From IMG/VR virus record IMGVR_UViG_3300008625_000032, positions 1 through 37,260 of that record: a stretch of DNA of 37,260 bases. The stretch is one strand, 5' to 3'. The translations under genes and the position numbers were made by a program. The stretch's first letter is position 1; every line of letters starts with the position of its first letter. Below, piece after piece: positions 33,748 through 37,260 of the stretch. Source of the stretch: a virus. The notes beneath the pieces are model-generated. The model was not told the origin of the DNA and ran no database searches. It saw nothing but the letters and a program-made list of their open reading frames with translations.

Positions 33748-35252
33748 TATTGTAATTTGACTCTTACACTACAAAAGTCTGTCTGTGGGTCATCTTCAGT
33801 ACCAAGTTGCGTTTTTAAAGCTTCTAATTTTGCCATAGTACCAGGGTCGGCCACACCTGGTGTACTTGGGTATGTAGCACTTTTCATAGTATCTATAAAC
33901 TCACTTAAAAATTTTACAAGTTTACCACCCAATACTGCTGGTTCTAATTCATCTTGTTGTCCTTCATCTTTTGGTGACGTACCAAGATAAAGTGTAGAAT
34001 CAGCGGAATCTATGATAATATCTTTCTCTCCTCTGAAATGGATTTGGCCTTCGGTGTGCATACCAATAAGACCAGGTGAGTTTAAACTTATCCCGGCTTC
34101 AGCATCTACAACGAACGCTGTATTTGTAGCAAAATAAGTACTCATATTAGTATAACTAAACAACCCACCTTGTTTTGTATTAAAAACAATTTTATCAGAG
34201 TTCATTATTATTTGTTTTCCAACATATTTCTCTGGTGGATTTTGTAAATGTGCGTGGTGAATACGTGCTCCCATAACTTTAGTTATAGGATTTAAATTTA
34301 CCTCTTCATTTGATGTTAAGTAGATAGAAGAACCATCGGCATTTATATCTTCTACAACATATGAATCCAATCCATGACCAAGTTGTATAAAGTTAGTTTC
34401 CATATCAATTAAATTAGCAGATTTGTTATCTTTATATTGTAATTCAACTTCAAATTCACCATCAGTTTCAGTAATAGTATGTGCCATACCAGCTTCTAAA
34501 GCATAATAATCTTGTAATTGTCCAACTCTTAATTTAATATTGGGTGATGGGCCATATTTAGTACCATCTATACCACCTTTATTCAATTCATTGTCATCAG
34601 ACATAGCACTACCAAATCGTATACTATTACCAAACCTACCTTGTATACTAATATCACCTTCATAAGGCTTCAATTGTCTGATATATCTATTCCTTGTAAA
34701 AAAATCACCAAGTGTATGTGGACTTTTTTCTTCTTCTTTTACAGGTTCATCTTCACCACCATCTATAAATGAATATAATTGACCCAAAAACCCAGTATTT
34801 GGTTTGTCAACTACATCACTTAATCCTGGAACAGCATTTGTGTTTATATGACCAATAAAATTTAATGTTTGTGTATAAAATTTCATATTCAAATAGTTAC
34901 AACAAACAACATATTCACCTTTTACTGGATATTGTTTTATATTTGATTCAAGTGGGTAATACCAACTACAAAATTCTACTGGTAAACCATTTTCACTTTT
35001 TAACAATCTAACTTGTATCATTCCAATATCTTTAAATTCTGTATTAGTACCAGCTATTGAATTTATTGCAGGTTTTTTATTTTTTAAATCATCATATGTT
35101 AATAAAACATCCAAAACTTCACCAACTTCTAACTCGTAAAACTCATCTTTTTTATTTAATTGTTTAATTAAGTTGGTTACAGAACCTGCACCAGTTAAAC
35201 CACCAAGTAAACTTGGTAAGCTCTTCTTTTTTTCTTCTTTAAAATATGCCAT
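33747..35252 (-). CDS. 5: Baseplate hub / puncturing-device protein gp5-like (no lysozyme domain)
   Basis: 501 residues. The N-terminal third has an OB-fold-like section (IGMIQVRLLKSENGLPVEFC; YPVKGEYVVCCNYLNMKFYT) as in gp5/VgrG. A middle part with GDISIQGRFGNSIRFGS and an alternating strand section (KQIIMNSDKIVFNTKQGGLF; AGISLNSPGLIGMHTEGQIH; FRGEKDIIIDSADSTLYLGT) fits the beta-helical needle of gp5/VgrG. The end has AVLGGKLVKFLSEFIDTMKS, common in VgrG-like proteins. T4 gp5 carries a lysozyme domain; none is visible here, as in most marine relatives. Role: central spike that pierces the outer membrane. Confidence 0.8.
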   Translation of the reverse strand: MAYFKEEKKKSLPSLLGGLTGAGSVTNLIKQLNKKDEFYELEVGEVLDVLLTYDDLKNKKPAINSIAGTNTEFKDIGMIQVRLLKSENGLPVEFCSWYYPLESNIKQYPVKGEYVVCCNYLNMKFYTQTLNFIGHINTNAVPGLSDVVDKPNTGFLGQLYSFIDGGEDEPVKEEEKSPHTLGDFFTRNRYIRQLKPYEGDISIQGRFGNSIRFGSAMSDDNELNKGGIDGTKYGPSPNIKLRVGQLQDYYALEAGMAHTITETDGEFEVELQYKDNKSANLIDMETNFIQLGHGLDSYVVEDINADGSSIYLTSNEEVNLNPITKVMGARIHHAHLQNPPEKYVGKQIIMNSDKIVFNTKQGGLFSYTNMSTYFATNTAFVVDAEAGISLNSPGLIGMHTEGQIHFRGEKDIIIDSADSTLYLGTSPKDEGQQDELEPAVLGGKLVKFLSEFIDTMKSATYPSTPGVADPGTMAKLEALKTQLGTEDDPQTDFCSVRVKLQ

Positions 35253-35639
35253 TTAATTTAACGCCGTTATTTCATCTTGTATTTCATCTGATGTTTGTTG
35301 GATTTCATCCACAGTATCTTGAATACCTTGCATCAATTGTTCTTTTTCAGCGTCAGTTAGTCCAAATTCACTTTCGCTACCAACTTTATTTTCAGCCGCT
35401 ATTAATCTTTGTACAATACCTGCAATTTTAACAAGTTGTTCATCATTTTTAACATTTATTTCCAAATATTCTTTAATCATTGGAACTATTTGAACGGCCG
35501 TATCACCATCTTTAATAAATCCAACGATTTCTCTTGTCAACACATCAAGTTGTTTCCTATTAGACTCTGTATTTGAGTAAATGTCTTTAAATAAGTCTGA
35601 AAGGGTCTTCCCTTCAAATATTTCATAATCGTTCGCCAT
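35253..35639 (-). CDS. Coiled-coil protein heading the baseplate operon, unknown
   Basis: 128 residues, MANDYEIFEGKTLSDLFKDI onwards; acidic and helical throughout, ending in a Gln/Asp/Glu-rich helix (QGIQDTVDEIQQTSDEIQDE). No membrane or catalytic motif. RBS AGGA lies before the ATG. It is 0 nt from the gp5-like gene, so the two are made together. Small coiled-coil proteins at this place occur in marine T4-like phages; a tail-assembly role is inference. The operon promoter boxes lie 19 and 41 nt upstream. Confidence 0.6.
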   Translation of the reverse strand: MANDYEIFEGKTLSDLFKDIYSNTESNRKQLDVLTREIVGFIKDGDTAVQIVPMIKEYLEINVKNDEQLVKIAGIVQRLIAAENKVGSESEFGLTDAEKEQLMQGIQDTVDEIQQTSDEIQDEITALN

Positions 35640-35658
35640 AGTATTTTCCTATTAATGT

Positions 35659-35688
35659 GATAAATAACCAAAATCTCAATAATAAATA
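35659..35688 (-). promoter_or_regulatory. Late-type boxes (one-mismatch) before the baseplate operon
   Basis: On the minus strand TATTTATT (35688-35681, in GATATTTATTATTG) lies 41 nt before the ATG at 35639, and TATTTATC (35666-35659, in GTTATTTATCAC) 19 nt before it. Both keep the TATTTAT core; the first has the usual spacing. Confidence 0.5.
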
Positions 35689-35720
35689 TCTTTTTTATTC
35701 AAAATGATTAATATATATGA

Positions 35721-35728
35721 TATTTATA
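35721..35728 (+). promoter_or_regulatory. Late-type promoter box TATTTATA before the mini MscS-like gene
   Basis: The plus strand reads TGATATTTATATATGACAAC, with the box ending 30 nt before the GTG at 35759. It shares TGATATTTATATATGA with the distal 16810 copy on the opposite strand, each oriented toward its own gene. Confidence 0.65.
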
Positions 35729-35758
35729 TATGACAACTAACCAACTAAGGATTTTATT

Positions 35759-36103
35759 GTGGATAAAACAATTATAGAAAGCCTTATCGGTGAGTATGGT
35801 TGGTTATTCCTTGCGGGTATTCTTACCCTATTATTTCAAAGTACTATACAAGAAGCGGTAGATGGCATAATGGTTTTTTTAGGTAATGACTATAACGAAG
35901 ATGATGTCGTAGAAGTTGATGGTGCACCAGGCCGTATCGTAAGAGTTGGCACGTGGAAAACTGTATTCTTTATCTACCATGTAGTAGGTGGTAAAATAGT
36001 AGGTGGTTCTAAATTGGTAGTAGCAAATTCTAAATTAAAGGATTTGAAAATCGAAAAACCACTACCTAACTTGGATTTATCAAAATACGAAGAATCGAGT
36101 TAA
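35759..36103 (+). CDS. Mini MscS-like membrane protein (one pore-type helix plus beta domain)
   Basis: 114 residues from GTG at 35759 with AAGG 8 nt upstream. A single hydrophobic helix (about 14-42, WLFLAGILTLLFQSTIQEAV then DGIMVFLG) is followed by DYNEDDVVEVDGAPGRIVRV and TWKTVFFIYHV...GSKLVVANSKLK. In MscS channels the pore helix TM3 leads into a beta domain with the order G-D/E-x-V, G-x-x-G-x-V, a Thr, then V-P-N-x-x-L; here E48-D49-V, G55/G58, T68 and VANSKL occur in that order. The protein thus looks like the TM3 and beta-domain core alone, without TM1, TM2 or the alpha/beta domain. It would sit in the inner membrane. Pore function is inferred. Confidence 0.6.
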   Translation: MDKTIIESLIGEYGWLFLAGILTLLFQSTIQEAVDGIMVFLGNDYNEDDVVEVDGAPGRIVRVGTWKTVFFIYHVVGGKIVGGSKLVVANSKLKDLKIEKPLPNLDLSKYEESS

Positions 36104-36144
36104 TACATATATATAGCCTAATAAAATATCATATATATCATAGT

Positions 36145-36152
36145 TATTTATA
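36145..36152 (+). promoter_or_regulatory. Late-type promoter box TATTTATA before the small membrane gene
   Basis: The plus strand reads TAGTTATTTATAGACG, with the box ending 38 nt before the ATG at 36191, the same orientation and near-equal spacing as the other copies. Confidence 0.6.
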
Positions 36153-36190
36153 GACGTATTCTTTATTAACTTGTCGAAAGGAGAGACATT

Positions 36191-36412
36191 ATGAAAGAGA
36201 TTATGAAAACCGTAAACGAATCAATAACAGGGATTATGGAAACGTTACTTAATTTTATTGCTGTAGGAGCAATAGTTGAAGTACTTTTCGGTTCTGGTGT
36301 ATTTGGTGTTAGTGTGATAGGAAACTTGACCACCATCATTAATGGATTCGGAAATAGTGGTTTTGCTGGTTTACTAGCCTTATTTTTCTTGGTCGGATTA
36401 TATAAGAAGTAA
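36191..36412 (+). CDS. Small hydrophobic two-helix membrane protein, unknown
   Basis: 73 residues with a strong RBS (AAAGGAGAGAC) 5 nt before the ATG. Hydrophobic stretches LLNFIAVGAIVEVLFGSGVF and GFAGLLALFFLVGLYK flank a Gly/Asn-rich turn (NLTTIINGFGNSG), giving two probable membrane helices. No known motif is seen. It is downstream of the mini MscS-like gene on the same strand, with its own late-type box, and is followed at once by a terminator. The size and topology fit small holin/antiholin-like proteins, but the sequence does not show this. It does not resemble the holin-like protein at 10781. Confidence 0.65.
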   Translation: MKEIMKTVNESITGIMETLLNFIAVGAIVEVLFGSGVFGVSVIGNLTTIINGFGNSGFAGLLALFFLVGLYKK

Positions 36413-36424
36413 CCACATAAAATG

Positions 36425-36453
36425 AAAAAGGGGAACAACGTTCCCCTTTTTTT
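36425..36453 (+). terminator. Strong bidirectional rho-independent terminator
   Basis: AAAAAGGGGAAC, loop AAC, GTTCCCCTTTTTTT: a perfect 12-bp stem with a GC core and a T-tract on plus and, by symmetry, on minus. It lies between the end of the plus-strand membrane cassette (36412) and the end of the minus-strand sigma gene (36523), which converge here. Confidence 0.92.
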
Positions 36454-36522
36454 ATAATTGATATAATATCCCCAATCTCAACACTTAAAGTTACAAAGAA
36501 AATATATAAAAGTCAAGAGCTT

Positions 36523-37239
36523 TTAAAAACTATATTTGTATTTATTGCTACTATTCAAATTCATATCAGGATTTATCATTGAACCAGTATAATCAACGTT
36601 TATTTGGCCAAATTCATTATATTCATATGATAGTCTTTTATGATATTTCTTTAAAGTATTTACAACTCTTGTAATATGTTGTGTATTAGAACCAGTCATC
36701 TCACGAATAAGGATATAAAGAGCCTTTTTATTAAAATTCTCAAGATACATTCTTCGTCTAAACAATTCTAATATTGCATCAACTATTATAATATCCCTAT
36801 GTCTCTTAAAAACTTTATTTAAGTTCATATCCCAAAATCTCAAAGTCTCTATCATAAATTGAGAACCTTCATCCATGAAATTATCATCTTGTGTTTTTTT
36901 ATTCTCACCATAATCCAAAGAAGCAATATCTTTCTTCTGTTTGTAACTCTTGTAGTTTTTATTATTATGTAAAATCAAATAATTTTTAGCTACAATACTA
37001 AAGTATGAGAAAGCTTTTCCCTTACCTTCTTTAAATTTATGCATATTCATAACAAGAAAAGACATAACTTCGTGTTTTACATCTTCACTGGGTACATCGA
37101 AGTAATAAAACTTAAAAGTATGAATAATATTCTCACATAACTTATCAAAAGCTTTATGAATATGTTCATTATAAATACGTTCTCTCATATAAGGACGTTC
37201 TTCTTTATTGTAACGAATAATAGCCCTTTCCGTATCCAT
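36523..37239 (-). CDS. 55: Late-transcription sigma factor, gp55-like (start may lie outside window)
   Basis: 238 residues from ATG at 37239. Residues 68-100, KFKEGKGKAFSYFSIVAKNY then LILHNNKNYKSYK, match the sigma region-2-like core of T4-type gp55 (compare NFD....NPHAYITQACFNAF in T4). It is preceded by helices (EDVKHEVMSFLVMNMHKF) and followed by a helical part with IIIVDAILELFRRRMYLENF. gp55 recruits host RNA polymerase to late promoters together with the sliding clamp; here it would recognise the TATTTATA boxes. No Shine-Dalgarno precedes the ATG, and the seven codons up to the right edge are open in frame, so the true start may be further right. Convergent with the plus-strand cassette across a terminator. 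Confidence 0.7.
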   Translation of the reverse strand: MDTERAIIRYNKEERPYMRERIYNEHIHKAFDKLCENIIHTFKFYYFDVPSEDVKHEVMSFLVMNMHKFKEGKGKAFSYFSIVAKNYLILHNNKNYKSYKQKKDIASLDYGENKKTQDDNFMDEGSQFMIETLRFWDMNLNKVFKRHRDIIIVDAILELFRRRMYLENFNKKALYILIREMTGSNTQHITRVVNTLKKYHKRLSYEYNEFGQINVDYTGSMINPDMNLNSSNKYKYSF

Positions 37240-37260
37240 TGTAAAGTAATAACGACTACT

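Noticed and set aside
33747-35252. Lysozyme domain within the gp5-like hub
   Set aside because: No catalytic Glu-(8 residues)-Asp/Cys-Thr-type motif region is found between the OB-like and needle parts; length also fits a hub without it.
36166-36438. Minus-strand 90-codon ORF opposite the small membrane gene
   Set aside because: The plus-strand frame has a strong RBS, a promoter box and a terminator; the opposite frame is Pro/Lys/Thr-rich noise crossing the RBS region.
37170-37177. TATTTATA on the minus strand inside the sigma gene
   Set aside because: Within coding sequence with no gene start suitably downstream; a chance AT-rich octamer.

Overview
The window is part of the genome of a tailed bacteriophage of the T4-like (contractile-tail, myovirus) kind. 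The evidence is a recognisable baseplate set (gp5-, gp25- and gp6-like proteins) followed by a long run of virion structural genes, plus a gp61-like primase, a gp46/47-type recombination nuclease and a gp55-like late sigma factor. The DNA is AT-rich. Ser/Gly-rich virion proteins, PKD modules, a DDGSC motif and collagen-like fibre ends resemble uncultured marine T4-like phages. Exported proteins, one of them a likely outer-membrane barrel, point to a diderm host. The exact host and phage genus cannot be told from the sequence.

Layout, left to right. Nearly everything is on the minus strand, so transcription runs right to left. 1-4359: the 5' part of a very large tail-fibre/adhesin gene that leaves the window inside a collagen-like Gly-X-Y tract. 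4428-4601 (+): a small ribbon-helix-helix protein. 4594-9012: recombination and replication genes, namely a single-chain Mre11-Rad50 fusion, a TOPRIM primase and a PD-(D/E)XK nuclease. 9013-9201: AT-rich intergenic region with two inverted repeats. 9202-12188: accessory, cell-envelope and lysis-like genes (zincin, Nudix hydrolase, papain-like candidate, holin-like protein, exported thioredoxin-like protein, MshEN-like membrane protein). 12271-13755: a tiny basic protein and an outer-membrane-like beta-barrel. 13822-16721: three virion proteins. 16842-35639: the tail/baseplate operon, containing a 2110-residue PKD protein, a nucleotidyltransferase-like protein, gp6-, gp25- and gp5-like proteins and a family of small paralogues. 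35759-36409 (+): a two-gene membrane cassette (mini MscS-like protein and a small hydrophobic protein) ending at a strong terminator. 36523 to the right edge: the gp55-like sigma factor.

Regulation. The octamer TATTTATA (usually ATATTTATA) recurs in intergenic spaces, oriented with the downstream gene and commonly 30-45 nt before its start codon. This is the reverse complement of the T4 late box TATAAATA, and it is the best candidate for the late promoter read by the gp55-like sigma factor in the same window.

Most unusual items: the Mre11-Rad50 fusion with an atypical first metal motif; the one-helix MscS-like protein; the late-box orientation; a WGG N-terminal tag and an AGVRG C-terminal tag, each shared by neighbouring baseplate proteins; a nucleotidyltransferase fold inside the tail operon; and an MshEN (c-di-GMP-receptor-type) domain on a membrane/coiled-coil protein. 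All functional calls come from reading motifs by eye; no database search was made.
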